NCBI RefSeq assembly: GCF_039535785.1
Contig: NZ_BAAAXV010000009.1
Span: 558,001 to 622,000, forward strand
DNA length: 64,000 nucleotides
Direction: 5' to 3'
From: Nonomuraea helvata
Lineage (GTDB): Bacteria > Actinomycetota > Actinomycetes > Streptosporangiales > Streptosporangiaceae
Shown here: one piece after another, positions 15,708 to 25,156 of the stretch
Layout of the letters: every line of letters starts with the position of its first letter
Numbering within the stretch: position 1 is the first letter of the stretch
Program-made: the position numbers and the translations under genes
The notes under the pieces: generated by a model
Database searches by the model: none
Seen by the model: the letters and a program-made list of their open reading frames with translations, nothing else
Told to the model about the DNA's origin: nothing

Positions 15708-16613
15708 TTACCAGCCGCCCCGGTGCAGCTGGCCGCGCACCGCGCCGCCGGGGAACTCACTCGTGTGCAGGTTGGCGTACCAGCCCTTGGGGTTGTGCCT
15801 GATGCCGTCGGCGACCTTGGCCGTGGTGGTGCCGGTGCCGGCGATGCCGTTGACGCCGGCGGGCAGGCCGTTCTTGGCGGCGAAGAAGTCGACGACCACC
15901 GGGCCGTTCTTGCCCTTCACGCCGCGGTGGATGTGGCCGTTGGTCGGCTGGGCGATCCGCTTCCAGGCCGTGGCGAAGTGAACCTTGGTGCCCTGCACCC
16001 AGAGGAGCCAGGCGGCCCGCCCGTCCTTGTCGCCGACCTTCGTACCGGGCGCGGGCACCTCCTGGCGGCCGTCGGCCAGTGCCGTGAGCGTGCTGTGCGA
16101 GCCGCCGGCCAGCACCGACTCCAGTGACACGGGGTGGATCCGGTGAAGCTGGGCACGGACGGCGCCGCCGGGGAACTCGCTGGTGTGCAGGTTGGCGTAC
16201 CAGCGCTTCGGGTTGTTCGCGATCCTGCCGAGCAGGGCCGGATCCTTGACCGTGACGGTGCCCTTGACGGCGTCGAGCGAGCCGGGCAGCGCCTCGCCGA
16301 AGAACGGGATCTTGACGTCGCCGTTCTTGCCGGCCTTGCCCTGGTGGATGTGGAACGCGGTCGGAGCGGCCACCTTCTGCCACCGGATCGCGTAGTCGAC
16401 CTGCTGCCCGTGGATGCGGAACACGGCGATCGCGCTGCCGTTCCTGTCGCCGACCTTGGCACCAGGGGCGGGCACTTCGTTCTTGCCCAGCAGCGTCGCC
16501 GCCAGGTACACGTCGGTGCCCGTCTCCGCCTGCGCCATGGCGGGGCCGAAGGAGGCGGCGACCAGCGTGGCGGCGAGCGCGAGGCCGGGGACGGTGAGGA
16601 TGCGCTTCGTCAT
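15708..16613 (-). CDS. Secreted protein with two CHRD domains
   Basis: A 301-residue secreted protein. A signal peptide ends near PAMAQA at about residue 29. Two CHRD-like domains follow (about 35-160 and 170-300), each with an EVPAPG start, a HIH motif (FHIHQGKAGKNG and GHIHRGVKGKNG), and the closing WYANLHTSEFPGGAVR. CHRD domains were named from the BMP antagonist chordin; bacterial roles are unknown. The ATG at 16613 precedes the lysine-rich signal peptide and has GGG upstream. Internal duplication is clear. It is a single-gene unit ended by a strong hairpin. Confidence 0.88.
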   Translation of the reverse strand: MTKRILTVPGLALAATLVAASFGPAMAQAETGTDVYLAATLLGKNEVPAPGAKVGDRNGSAIAVFRIHGQQVDYAIRWQKVAAPTAFHIHQGKAGKNGDVKIPFFGEALPGSLDAVKGTVTVKDPALLGRIANNPKRWYANLHTSEFPGGAVRAQLHRIHPVSLESVLAGGSHSTLTALADGRQEVPAPGTKVGDKDGRAAWLLWVQGTKVHFATAWKRIAQPTNGHIHRGVKGKNGPVVVDFFAAKNGLPAGVNGIAGTGTTTAKVADGIRHNPKGWYANLHTSEFPGGAVRGQLHRGGW

Positions 16614-16863
16614 GATCAACCCTTTCAGTCGCCTCGGGTGTGAGGCGCGTAGCGGTGTTCGTCGCACGGTTGTACGACCCGCGTCTCGCGCCGGGTTCAA
16701 TCCTCGAATGTGCATAAATACGCATTCGTGCTGGTCAGCAGGGGTCCGTCCGCCGCCCTGCGTCCGAGTTGATCATCGCCGGATGAACCCCCCGATCCGG
16801 ACCCGCGTACCTCTCGAAGATCGGACTCCTTGCCCACATCACGAAACCGGAGGGAGTGGTCGC

Positions 16864-18171
16864 ATGCGAAGTCCATCGGGGGGAAGACGATTCAGGCCCT
16901 GGTTGGGGGCTGCCTCCCTAGGCGGGAGCATCGCCGTCGTCCTGTGGGGATCTCCGCTGTCCGCGCAGGCAGGCACGGTGAACGTCTACCTCGGTACGGC
17001 CGCGGCGCAGTCCATCGTCTGCCCCAGCGTGACCGGCAAACTGCCCGGCATCCCCGCAGCCGCCCAGGCCGAAGTCGACCGGAACCTCGCACTGCTCGAC
17101 AAACAACTCCAGGAAGCCAACGACCGACTCGCCCGATCGACAGGACAAGGCGGCCCCAACTTCGTCCAGAACGCCATCCTCGGCCCACTCGCCGACAAAC
17201 GCGCCGCCACCCTCGACCGCATCGCCATAGCCATCGGACGCGCCGCCCAACGCCCCACCGGCCTCAACCAGCTCGCCACCTGCACACTCGGCGGCTCTTC
17301 AGCGCAGAACGCCGGCCCCTCGGCCGAGGACTTCGTCGACATCCGGAAGGTCCCCGAGACAGAGCAGCCACAGGCGGACGAGAACGGCTCAACCGGCACG
17401 TTCGTCTCCCGATGCGGTACGACCGGCTCAGGCCATTCCAACGCCGACGACCTCATCCTCGCCCCGGGCATGTCGGACGGAGCCCAGCTCCAGCTGGACT
17501 ACGTGGGCAACATGTCCACCGACGCCTTCTCGACCAACGAGACCCTGGCCGAAGCGGACACCAGCTGCCGCACGGCCGCCGACCGGTCCGCCTACTTCTG
17601 GCCCACCCTGCGCGTACGCGGTTCCGATGACGAGACCGGCTCGAACAACGTCGGCACCCCCGTACAGCCGTCGTCGGTCCGGCTCGAGTACCGCGGCAAC
17701 CCCACGTCGCAGGTCACGGCCGCACCGAGGTTCCTCAGGATGGTCTCCGGCGACGCCAGGGCGGTCACCAACGGCGGCGCCGACGCCCGGCCGACGTGGA
17801 CCTGCACGGGTTTCACCGACCGGCTGACCGACAAGTATCCGATCTGCCCCTCCGGCAGCGACGTGGTCCGCGTCTTCGACATGCCGAGCTGCTGGGACGG
17901 CCAGAACCTCGACAGCGCCGACCACCGTACGCACCTCGTCTTCCCTGACGAGACCGGCGCCTGCCCGAGCGGCACCGAGGCCGTGCCGCAGCTCCGGATG
18001 ACGCTGACCTACGAGAACCTGCCCAGCACGGCGGACGTCCCCTTCGCGGTGGACGCGTTCGCCAGCGAACAGAACGACCCGGGCACCGACCACGCCGGCT
18101 CCATCGGGGTGATGTCGGAGAAGCTCATGCGCACCGTCGTCCGCTGCGTCAACAGCGGCAGGACCTGCTGA
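16864..18171 (+). CDS. Secreted DUF1996-containing protein
   Basis: A 435-residue secreted protein. The signal peptide ends near SPLSAQA (about residue 36). Residues 40-140 form a helical region with no recognised family. A DUF1996-type domain occupies roughly 160-430, with paired cysteines, YFWPTLRVRG, VFDMPSCWDGQNLDSADHRTH, and FVSRCG. DUF1996 is widespread in actinobacteria and fungi and has no firm function, though some members are linked to wall or polysaccharide binding. The ATG at 16864 follows GGAGGGAG. A hairpin terminator lies 20 bases after the stop. Confidence 0.8.
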   Translation: MRSPSGGRRFRPWLGAASLGGSIAVVLWGSPLSAQAGTVNVYLGTAAAQSIVCPSVTGKLPGIPAAAQAEVDRNLALLDKQLQEANDRLARSTGQGGPNFVQNAILGPLADKRAATLDRIAIAIGRAAQRPTGLNQLATCTLGGSSAQNAGPSAEDFVDIRKVPETEQPQADENGSTGTFVSRCGTTGSGHSNADDLILAPGMSDGAQLQLDYVGNMSTDAFSTNETLAEADTSCRTAADRSAYFWPTLRVRGSDDETGSNNVGTPVQPSSVRLEYRGNPTSQVTAAPRFLRMVSGDARAVTNGGADARPTWTCTGFTDRLTDKYPICPSGSDVVRVFDMPSCWDGQNLDSADHRTHLVFPDETGACPSGTEAVPQLRMTLTYENLPSTADVPFAVDAFASEQNDPGTDHAGSIGVMSEKLMRTVVRCVNSGRTC

Positions 18172-18192
18172 CACCTGACCCACCCGTCGAGG

Positions 18193-18220
18193 GGACACCG
18201 CACCGGCCGGTGCGGTGTCC
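18193..18220 (+). terminator. Palindromic hairpin after the DUF1996 gene
   Basis: A 28-base perfect palindrome built on GGACACCGCACCGG can fold into a stem of about 12 bp. It sits between the DUF1996 stop and the PIMT gene. Confidence 0.65.
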
Positions 18221-18309
18221 GCTCGTGGATTCGGATCGAGGCGGTCGGGAAGCAGGTGGGCATGGCTCGGAGAAGCATGCCGACGGGGGCCTGCGGCCGG
18301 TGACCGCCG

Positions 18310-18960
18310 ATGGAGTACGACCCGCTGGTGGAGGCCGCCCAGTGGTCCGGTGTTGAGGATCCGCGACTGCTGGCCGCCATCGCCACCACGCCACGTGACC
18401 GGTTCGTGCCGCCACGCTATGCCGCACGTGCTCCGTGCGACGAGCCCATCCCCATCGGCCACGGGCAGCCCACGTCACAGCCGTCCCTGATCGCACAGAT
18501 GATCGACGCCCTCAGGCTGTCGGGCACTGAGACGGTCCTGGAGATCGGCACCGGGTACGGGTACCAGACCGCCCTGCTGGCCCGCCTGGCCCGCCAGGTG
18601 TATTCGATGGAACGCCACGCCGACCTGGCCGAGCACGCACGGGCCAACCTCGCCGCGGCAGGGGTGGCCAACGCCGAGGTCATGGTCGGCGACGGCACCG
18701 CCGGCCTCCCGGAACACGCGCCCTTCGACGCCGTCGTCGTCTCCGCCACGGCCCGTACGGTGCCCGCCCCGCTCGCCGGCCAACTGGCCGAGGGTGGACG
18801 ACTGGTCATGCCGATCCAGGAGGACCTGAACGAGATCGTCACACTCTTCGGCAAACGGCGGGGCCACCTGGTCCAGGAGCGCCTGCTGACTCCCGCCCGT
18901 TTCGTCCCCCTGATCGGCGAGCACGTGGACGTCCCGGGCGACGAGCCGCCCGGGCGCTAG
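18310..18960 (+). CDS. Protein-L-isoaspartate O-methyltransferase-like
   Basis: A 216-residue SAM-dependent methyltransferase of the PIMT/Pcm type. It repairs isoaspartyl residues, or in actinobacteria may be a diverged relative. The signs are the N-terminal RDRFVPPRYAARAPCDEPIPI, the Pcm-specific GHGQPTSQPSLIAQM, the SAM-binding VLEIGTGYGYQTALLARL, and VGDGTAGLPEHAPFDAVVVSA. The length matches the family. The ATG at 18310 has no strong ribosome site. It converges on a membrane-protein gene, with a shared palindrome between the two stops. Confidence 0.85.
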   Translation: MEYDPLVEAAQWSGVEDPRLLAAIATTPRDRFVPPRYAARAPCDEPIPIGHGQPTSQPSLIAQMIDALRLSGTETVLEIGTGYGYQTALLARLARQVYSMERHADLAEHARANLAAAGVANAEVMVGDGTAGLPEHAPFDAVVVSATARTVPAPLAGQLAEGGRLVMPIQEDLNEIVTLFGKRRGHLVQERLLTPARFVPLIGEHVDVPGDEPPGR

Positions 18961-18966
18961 CGCCCG
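18951..18966. terminator. Bidirectional palindrome between convergent genes
   Basis: CGGGCGCTAGCGCCCG is a perfect palindrome lying across the PIMT stop and immediately beyond the stop of the convergent membrane-protein gene (18968). It could terminate both. Confidence 0.5.
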
Positions 18967-18967
18967 A

Positions 18968-19906
18968 TCACTGCCCCTTCTTGGCGCCCTCGACGAGAGA
19001 GCCGCAGGTGAATCCCTTCTCCCGCTCGGGCTGGAGCTGGATGTCGACCAGGATCGTGCTCTCCGAGAACTTGCGGAAGGTCGTCATCCTGTCGCAGTCG
19101 TAGAAGGCGTAGCCGCCCTCGAACTCGCCCAGCAGCATCATCCAGCGCCCGTCGTAGAGCGTCTTGCCGCCGCTGTCCTGGAGCGTGGCCCACTGGTCCT
19201 GGAAGCCGAGGGTGTCGAGGAGGGTGTTGGACCGGCCGGTCTTGTACACGTCCACCGCGCCGAAGACCATCTGGAGGATGAGCAGGTATCCGAGCCCGAT
19301 ACCCGTGAAGGCGCCGATCAGCACCTTCATGCCGGCGCGGCCCACCGACCTGCGGCGCAGCAGGCGGAAGGGCACGACGTAGGCCAGCACGCCCAGCACG
19401 ACCGCGAAGACGACGTCCCCGCCGTCCAGTTGCTCCGCGTCCCCCGCTGACACGTACGAGAGGAAGCCCAGGTAGGAGAGTCCGGCCCAGATTCCGGCGA
19501 TCACCGCGACGATCCACGGGCGTTCCCTGAGCGCCCCGAAGAGGCGCCCTGCCCAGCCGCGGGTGATCAGGTTGAGCAGCCAGGCGAGTCCGACGAGGAG
19601 GCCGATGCCCGCGGCGAGGAGCAGGAGCAGCGGGATCAGGGTGCCCAGGAGCCGTCCGAGCAGCACGGCCTGGTCGAGCCCGGCCTGCTCGGGCGTGATG
19701 CCGAAGACGGCGTACATCTGCTGGAAACCCATGTACAGCAGCGCGTAGAGCGTGACGCCGGCCGGGACCACCACCGAGCCGATCTTCTCGAGGACGTCCA
19801 GGACCCCGCTCCGGTCCGCTTCCTCCTCTACGGCGGCCTCGGCCGACGGTAAATCAGCCGGACCAGCCGGAACCTGCTGATCTAACGGATAAGACTGAAA
19901 AGTCAT
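18968..19906 (-). CDS. Membrane protein of unknown function
   Basis: A 312-residue protein with an acidic cytoplasmic N-terminus. About six hydrophobic segments follow: near 45-65, 85-115, 130-150, 165-185 and two more up to 225. The C-terminal 90 residues are soluble and contain two cysteines (YDCDRM and FTCGS). I recognise no family. The ATG at 19906 (MTFQSYPLDQQ) is chosen over an upstream in-frame start because the intervening sequence reads as non-coding. It is transcribed in the same direction as guaA but is separated from it by a perfect palindrome. Confidence 0.6.
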   Translation of the reverse strand: MTFQSYPLDQQVPAGPADLPSAEAAVEEEADRSGVLDVLEKIGSVVVPAGVTLYALLYMGFQQMYAVFGITPEQAGLDQAVLLGRLLGTLIPLLLLLAAGIGLLVGLAWLLNLITRGWAGRLFGALRERPWIVAVIAGIWAGLSYLGFLSYVSAGDAEQLDGGDVVFAVVLGVLAYVVPFRLLRRRSVGRAGMKVLIGAFTGIGLGYLLILQMVFGAVDVYKTGRSNTLLDTLGFQDQWATLQDSGGKTLYDGRWMMLLGEFEGGYAFYDCDRMTTFRKFSESTILVDIQLQPEREKGFTCGSLVEGAKKGQ

Positions 19907-20023
19907 GGTCAATTGGATCCCTTGGCGTGTTCGGCCAAGCGATGCGTGCCGTATAGGACCCCGGACATGTCGCACCACACCGCCTATGCCCCGGTCGAGG
20001 CATGGAGCGTAAGTTACGAGAGC

Positions 20024-20047
20024 ATCCCCGGGACCGGTCCCGGGGAT
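20024..20047 (-). terminator. Perfect palindrome after guaA
   Basis: ATCCCCGGGACC and its exact complement form a 24-base palindrome 41 bases past the guaA stop on the minus strand, suited to end guaA transcription. Confidence 0.65.
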
Positions 20048-20088
20048 CACGGCGAACCCGGGGACCGTGCAGGTCTACCCGGCGAGGG

Positions 20089-21636
20089 TTACTCCCACTC
20101 GATGGTGCCGGGGGGCTTGCTGGTCACGTCGACGACCACGCGGTTGACCTCGCGGACCTCGTTGGTGATCCGGGTCGAGATGCGCGACAGCACGTCGTAG
20201 GGCACCCGCGCCCAGTCGGCCGTCATCGCATCCTCCGACGTCACCGGCCGCAGCACCACCGGGTGCCCGTACGTGCGCCCGTCTCCCTGCACGCCCACCG
20301 AGCGCACGTCCGCCAGCAGCACCACCGGGCACTGCCAGATCTGCCGGTCCAGGCCGGCCCGGGACAGCTCCTCGCGGGCGATCGCGTCGGCCTCGCGCAG
20401 AATGTCGAGGCGCTCGCGGGTGACCTCGCCGACGATGCGGATGCCGAGGCCGGGGCCGGGGAACGGCTGGCGCCACACCATGGCGGCCGGCAGCCCGAGC
20501 TCCTCGCCCGCCCGGCGGACCTCGTCCTTGAACAGCGCCCTGAGCGGCTCCACCAGCTTGAACTGGAGATCCTCCGGCAGGCCGCCGACGTTGTGGTGCG
20601 ACTTGATGTTGGCGGTGCCGGTGCCGCCGCCCGACTCCACCACGTCGGGGTAGAGCGTGCCCTGGACCAGGAAGTCGACCGGGCCGTCGGCCATGATGGC
20701 GCGCTGCTCGTCCTCGAAGACGCGGATGAACTCGCGGCCGATGATCTTCCGCTTCTCCTCCGGGTCGGAGACGCCGTCGAGGGCCTTGATGAAGCGGTCG
20801 GCGGCGTCGACCACGCGGAGCTTCACGCCCGTGACGGCCACGAAGTCGCGCTCCACCTGCTCGGCCTCGCCCTTGCGCAGCAGGCCGTGGTCGACGAAGA
20901 CGCAGGTCAGCCGGTCGCCGATGGCCCGCTGCACGATCGCGGCGGCCACCGCGGAGTCGACGCCGCCCGACAGCGCGCAGATCGCGCGGCCGTCACCGAC
21001 CTGGCGGCGCACGGACTCGACGGAGTCTTCGACGATGTTGAGCATCGTCCACGACGGGCGGCAGCCGGCCGCGTCGAGGAAGTGCTTGAGGACCGTCTGG
21101 CCGTGCTCGGAGTGGAGCACCTCGGGGTGGAACTGCACGCCGTACAGGCCGCGCCCAGGGTGCTCGAAGGCGGCGACCGGCGTCTCGCGCGTCGAAGCGG
21201 TCACCGTGAAGCCCTCGGGGGCGGCCGAGACGCTGTCGCCGTGTGACATCCAGACCGTCTGGGCGCCCGGCAGGCCGGCGAAGATCACGCCCTCGTTGAG
21301 CACCTCGAGCGCGGTGCCGCCGTATTCGGCGACGCCCGTGCGGGCCACCTCGCCGCCCAGCGCCTGCGCCATGGCCTGGAAGCCGTAGCAGATGCCGAAC
21401 GTGGGGACGCCCGTGTCGAACAGCCCGTGCGGCGCGGGCGGCGCGTCTTCGGCGTAGACCGAGGAGGGGCCGCCGGACAGGATGATCGCCTTGGGGTTCT
21501 TCGCCATCATCTCCTCGACCGGCATCGTCGAGGGAACGATCTCGGAGTAGACGTGGCACTCGCGGACGCGCCGGGCGATCAGCTGCGCGTACTGCGCGCC
21601 GAAGTCGACCACCAGCACTGTGTCGAATTCAGACAC
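20089..21636 (-). CDS. guaA: GMP synthase (glutamine-hydrolysing)
   Basis: A 515-residue enzyme that aminates XMP to GMP. Residues 1-200 are the class I glutamine amidotransferase: FGICYGFQAM with the catalytic Cys, and VQFHPEV with the catalytic His. The ATP-pyrophosphatase domain follows with ICALSGGVDSAVAAA, and the GMP synthase dimerisation domain ends in the conserved NRVVVDVTSKPPGTIEWE. The start is GTG at 21636 (VSEFDTVLVVDFGAQ), matching family N-termini and preceded by GGGGGG. It is far from guaB/guaB3 (45-47 kb) and appears monocistronic. Confidence 0.98.
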   Translation of the reverse strand: MSEFDTVLVVDFGAQYAQLIARRVRECHVYSEIVPSTMPVEEMMAKNPKAIILSGGPSSVYAEDAPPAPHGLFDTGVPTFGICYGFQAMAQALGGEVARTGVAEYGGTALEVLNEGVIFAGLPGAQTVWMSHGDSVSAAPEGFTVTASTRETPVAAFEHPGRGLYGVQFHPEVLHSEHGQTVLKHFLDAAGCRPSWTMLNIVEDSVESVRRQVGDGRAICALSGGVDSAVAAAIVQRAIGDRLTCVFVDHGLLRKGEAEQVERDFVAVTGVKLRVVDAADRFIKALDGVSDPEEKRKIIGREFIRVFEDEQRAIMADGPVDFLVQGTLYPDVVESGGGTGTANIKSHHNVGGLPEDLQFKLVEPLRALFKDEVRRAGEELGLPAAMVWRQPFPGPGLGIRIVGEVTRERLDILREADAIAREELSRAGLDRQIWQCPVVLLADVRSVGVQGDGRTYGHPVVLRPVTSEDAMTADWARVPYDVLSRISTRITNEVREVNRVVVDVTSKPPGTIEWE

Positions 21637-21734
21637 CGTGAGAAACCCCCCAAAGGCGAAATGCGGTAACCACAGTCTATCGGCCCTGTGCATTACACCT
21701 GGCCTGCAGGCGGCACTCGTGCTAACACAGAACG

Positions 21735-22685
21735 ATGGATCTTGTCTGGCCGGTGACGGCGTGGGCCCTGTGGGTGACCGCGCTGGCCGCCGCCTTCAAG
21801 GCGTCCAGCCGCGAACGACCCCGGCAAGCGCCCCGGTACGAGGTGCCCGCGCCCGTGGCCGAGCTCTTACGCGGGATGCGGTCTCAGGATGTGTTCCATT
21901 CGGCGCTGCTCGACCTGGCGGGCCGCGGCTGGGTCACGGTCGAGGGCGAGCGCCTCTCCTTGGCGGCGAGAAGGCAGGAGCCGCTCCGCCCCTATGAAGG
22001 GTGGGTCCTGGAACGGGTGGCCGCCCGCCTGGGCGGCAGGCCGAACGCGCCGGTGATGGCGCTCATGCCCGAAGGCTCCGACCTGGACGGCGACCTCGTC
22101 CCGCTCGTCCGGCGAGCGGCCATCGAGCTCGGCCTGGCACGCAGGCGCTGGCGGACCATGATCGTGCCGCTGCTCCTCGCCATGGGGCTCGTGGTCCCCT
22201 GGTACGCCACCCTCTCGGCGGCCGGGCTGTCGTGGCCGGGGATGATCGCGACAGTGGTGTCGTTCGTGGCCGGTGTGAGCCTGCTCATGGCCGGAAGGGG
22301 TTTCCTGCTGACCGAGGCCGGGCGGGAGATCGCCGGGTCCGAGGGCGCGCCGGTGGACCCTCGGCAGGAGTGGATCTACACCGGCAGCGGCTGGCGTGGC
22401 GTCGAGATCGAGGATCCCGGCTCGTCCGGTCCCGTTCCCAGCCGGCAGGAGGTCTCCGGTTACGTCGTCAAGCGCTGGGCCGTCATCGACATGGACTCCG
22501 ACTCGCTGAGCAGCAGGCGCTGCCACTACCTCGCGCTTCACGACGGCAGCTCGGAGAAGGCCACGTCATACCTGGTCAAGGAGGGCGTCTATCACGACGT
22601 GCTGCCGGGTGACTTCGTCCGGCTGCTGGTCAAGCCGCGTACCGGCAGGGTGAAGCGGGTGCTGGCCCACGAACGTCACTGGTAG
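21735..22685 (+). CDS. Membrane protein, DUF2207-like
   Basis: A 316-residue protein. A hydrophobic N-terminal helix (about 4-22) and two central segments (about 140-160 and 165-185) anchor it. A short winged-helix-like stretch (SALLDLAGRGWVTVEG) precedes them, a feature of DUF2207 proteins. The C-terminal 110 residues are soluble and beta-rich. It is divergent from guaA with a 98-base gap. The ATG at 21735 follows no strong ribosome site. Its 3' end overlaps the convergent SDR gene by ten bases. Confidence 0.6.
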   Translation: MDLVWPVTAWALWVTALAAAFKASSRERPRQAPRYEVPAPVAELLRGMRSQDVFHSALLDLAGRGWVTVEGERLSLAARRQEPLRPYEGWVLERVAARLGGRPNAPVMALMPEGSDLDGDLVPLVRRAAIELGLARRRWRTMIVPLLLAMGLVVPWYATLSAAGLSWPGMIATVVSFVAGVSLLMAGRGFLLTEAGREIAGSEGAPVDPRQEWIYTGSGWRGVEIEDPGSSGPVPSRQEVSGYVVKRWAVIDMDSDSLSSRRCHYLALHDGSSEKATSYLVKEGVYHDVLPGDFVRLLVKPRTGRVKRVLAHERHW

Positions 22686-23497
22686 GACGGCAGGTTGCCA
22701 CCGAGCAGGGTCTCGGTCTGCAGGCGCAGCCGGGCGGCGTAGCGGGGATCGGTCAGCACCAGGAACCGCTCCTCCCTGATGGCCTCCACGACCAGGTCGG
22801 CCACCTGGGACGGCTCGATGCCGCGCTCCGCCGACCTGCTGACGGACTCCTGGACCTCCATCTCGTCCTGGGTGGGGGTGTGGACCAGGGTGGGCGGGCG
22901 CACGCGCGCCGAGTCGGCGATGCGCGTCCTGACCGCGCCGGGGCAGAGCGCGGTCACGCGGAGCTTGGCGCCAGCGGCGGCCAGGTCCTGGGCGAGGGCC
23001 TGGGACGCGGCCAGCGCGGCGTACTTGGTGACCGCGTACCCGCCGGCCCCCGGTGTGGCGAACAGCCCGGCCACCGACACCGTGTTGACGATGTGCCCCT
23101 CGGTGTCCTGCTCGATCATGCGCGGCACGAACTCTCGGACGGCGTGCAGCACACCCCACAGGTTCACGCCGAGCAGCCAGGCGAAGTCGTCCTCGCCGCG
23201 GGTCCACATGTGGCCGCCCTGGAAGACGCCGGCGTTGTTGCAGAGCACGTGCACGGCGCCGAGCTCGCCGAAGCAGCGGTTGGCCAGGTGTCGTACGGAC
23301 GCCGCATCGGAGACGTCGGTGACCTGCGTGAACACTTTGCCGTCGCCTGCCTGGGCGGCCGTCTCCGCGAGGCCGCCGGGATCGACGTCGGCGAGCATCA
23401 GCGTCATGCCCTCGGCCGCGAACCTGAGCGCCAGCGCCCGCCCGATGCCGCCGGCCGCGCCCGTCACCACGGCGGTCTTGCCAGAGAGCTCCCGCAC
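22676..23497 (-). CDS. SDR-family oxidoreductase
   Basis: A 273-residue classical short-chain dehydrogenase. It has VVTGAAGGIGRALA at the N-terminus, CNNAGVF, and the catalytic VSVAGLFATPGAGGYAVTKYA with the Tyr-x3-Lys pair. After residue 190 it has the CPGAVRTRI region common to actinobacterial SDRs of undefined substrate. The start is GTG at 23497, backed by GGGAGG. It may be co-transcribed with the DUF885 gene, which ends 95 bases upstream. Confidence 0.85.
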   Translation of the reverse strand: MRELSGKTAVVTGAAGGIGRALALRFAAEGMTLMLADVDPGGLAETAAQAGDGKVFTQVTDVSDAASVRHLANRCFGELGAVHVLCNNAGVFQGGHMWTRGEDDFAWLLGVNLWGVLHAVREFVPRMIEQDTEGHIVNTVSVAGLFATPGAGGYAVTKYAALAASQALAQDLAAAGAKLRVTALCPGAVRTRIADSARVRPPTLVHTPTQDEMEVQESVSRSAERGIEPSQVADLVVEAIREERFLVLTDPRYAARLRLQTETLLGGNLPSYQ

Positions 23498-23592
23498 AGG
23501 CCCAACCTCCCTCGCTCGCGACCGACGCTACCTGAGGTGTCGTCGCCGCTCCAGGAAATGCGTCCGCACGGCGCGGGAGCTCCCCGTCAGCT

Positions 23593-25086
23593 TTAGAGGA
23601 CGCGGTCGATCAGGCCCAGGGGCGGCGAGCCGAGGTCGAGCAGCGCCTTGTGGAAGCGCTGCAGGCTGAAGCCCGCGCCCCACTCCTTGCGTGCCCGCTC
23701 CCGCAGGTCGAGGATGAGCAGCTTGCCCCAGGTGTAACGCCCGTACGTCGGGTCGAACGACGCCCGCCTGGCCTCCGAGAGCGCCGCGGGCCCGGCCAGA
23801 TGCGTGTCGGCCTCGAAGCGCCTGGCCCCCTCCTCGACCGTCATCTGCCCGGTGTGGACGCCGATCGCGCAGGCGAGCCGCGTGACACGGATCAGCGCCT
23901 CCACCCACACCCCGATCTCGAACCGCGGGTCGTCCGCCTCGAAGCCCTCCTCCACGCAGAGCTCCTCGGCGTAATGCGCCCACCCCTCGATGAACGCCAT
24001 CGACTGCAGCAGCCTGCGCACGTCGGACTTCGCCCGCCGGAGCGCGCGGGCGTGCGAGAAGTGGCCGGGCGCGACCTCGTGCACGTTGATCGCCGGCAGC
24101 GTCGTCCGGCTGAAGACCTCCAGCCACTCCTCCTGGTCCTGCTCGGGCCAGGAGGTGTCCGGCGGCGTGATGTAGTACCAGGACGGGCCCTCGGGCTCGC
24201 CGGGCGAGTTCCACGCCATCATGGCCATCGCCCAGCGCCGCGACTCGGGCGCCAGCCCCACCAGGCACTCGCCGTCGTGGTAGGGCACGAGATCCTTCTC
24301 GCGGGTGAACGCGATGGCCTTCTCCGTGCCGATCCGCGCCGCCTCGATCACGCCGTCCGCGTCGGGGTGGTCCTTGACCAGCTCGCGTACGACGTCCAGC
24401 GGGGCCCGGTCCGTCTCGCCCAGCTTGGCGCAGGACTCGGCGAGCAGCGCCATCAGCCGGTCCCGCTCGGCGTCGGCCCGCTCGGCCAGCCTGCCCAGAT
24501 CGACCGGCAGGCCCTCGCCCGTGCCCATGAGCCTGGCCAGCGCCTCGCCGCCGAGCGCGGCGTCGGGGTCGCCCTCGGCCGCGGCCCGCTCGACGTGGGC
24601 GACGAGCCGTCCGTGGGCCTCGAGCGCGGCCTCGTCCGTGACCCCGGCGGCCAGGCCCTTGACCGCCGCGAGCAGGGACTTCGCGACCGGGGCCGGGACC
24701 TGGTCGAGCGAGGCGATCGCCTGGTCCACGGCCTCGGGCCAGAGCCCGAGGTGGGCCGCCTTGGCCGCGGCGCGCTCCGCCTCGGGGGCGTAGTCGCGGT
24801 CGTAGCAGGCGAGGTCGAGGTTCGAGAGGTGGATCAGCGGGTTCTTGCGGTGCAGCTCCAGCTCGCCGAACTGAGTACGCAGGCTCTCCTCGAACACCTG
24901 TAGGTGTTCGGCGTCATGCGCGTCCTCGGGCGCGGGTCCCTGGCCGAGCCGTGCCAGCCCGGACCGCACGCCCTCGGGTGAGAGGTCCTGGATCCGGCCG
25001 TCGTACTCGTGCCTGCCGCCGCCCTCGCGCGCCTCGGCCACGATCAGGTCGGTGATGGCTCGCAGCCTGGCGTCAAGTTCTGTCAT
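23593..25086 (-). CDS. DUF885-family metallopeptidase-like protein
   Basis: A 497-residue protein of the DUF885 family, thought to be zinc-dependent peptidases. The putative zinc motif is INVHEVAPGHFSHA, with a second conserved segment MAFIEGWAHYAEELCVEEGF. The rest is helical, and the end SLQRFHKALLDLGSPPLGLI is typical. No signal peptide is seen, so it acts in the cytoplasm. The ATG at 25086 (MTELDARL) is chosen because the upstream in-frame part overlaps the divergent promoter region. Confidence 0.85.
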   Translation of the reverse strand: MTELDARLRAITDLIVAEAREGGGRHEYDGRIQDLSPEGVRSGLARLGQGPAPEDAHDAEHLQVFEESLRTQFGELELHRKNPLIHLSNLDLACYDRDYAPEAERAAAKAAHLGLWPEAVDQAIASLDQVPAPVAKSLLAAVKGLAAGVTDEAALEAHGRLVAHVERAAAEGDPDAALGGEALARLMGTGEGLPVDLGRLAERADAERDRLMALLAESCAKLGETDRAPLDVVRELVKDHPDADGVIEAARIGTEKAIAFTREKDLVPYHDGECLVGLAPESRRWAMAMMAWNSPGEPEGPSWYYITPPDTSWPEQDQEEWLEVFSRTTLPAINVHEVAPGHFSHARALRRAKSDVRRLLQSMAFIEGWAHYAEELCVEEGFEADDPRFEIGVWVEALIRVTRLACAIGVHTGQMTVEEGARRFEADTHLAGPAALSEARRASFDPTYGRYTWGKLLILDLRERARKEWGAGFSLQRFHKALLDLGSPPLGLIDRVL

Positions 25087-25156
25087 GCGGCCGACGGTAG
25101 CGCACGGTTTCTCGCCCGGATTATTCGTGCGCGTACCGGTCGGCCGTAATGTGAAA

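Noticed and set aside
20002..21246. A rightward open frame antisense to guaA
   Set aside because: guaA is complete and highly conserved on the other strand.
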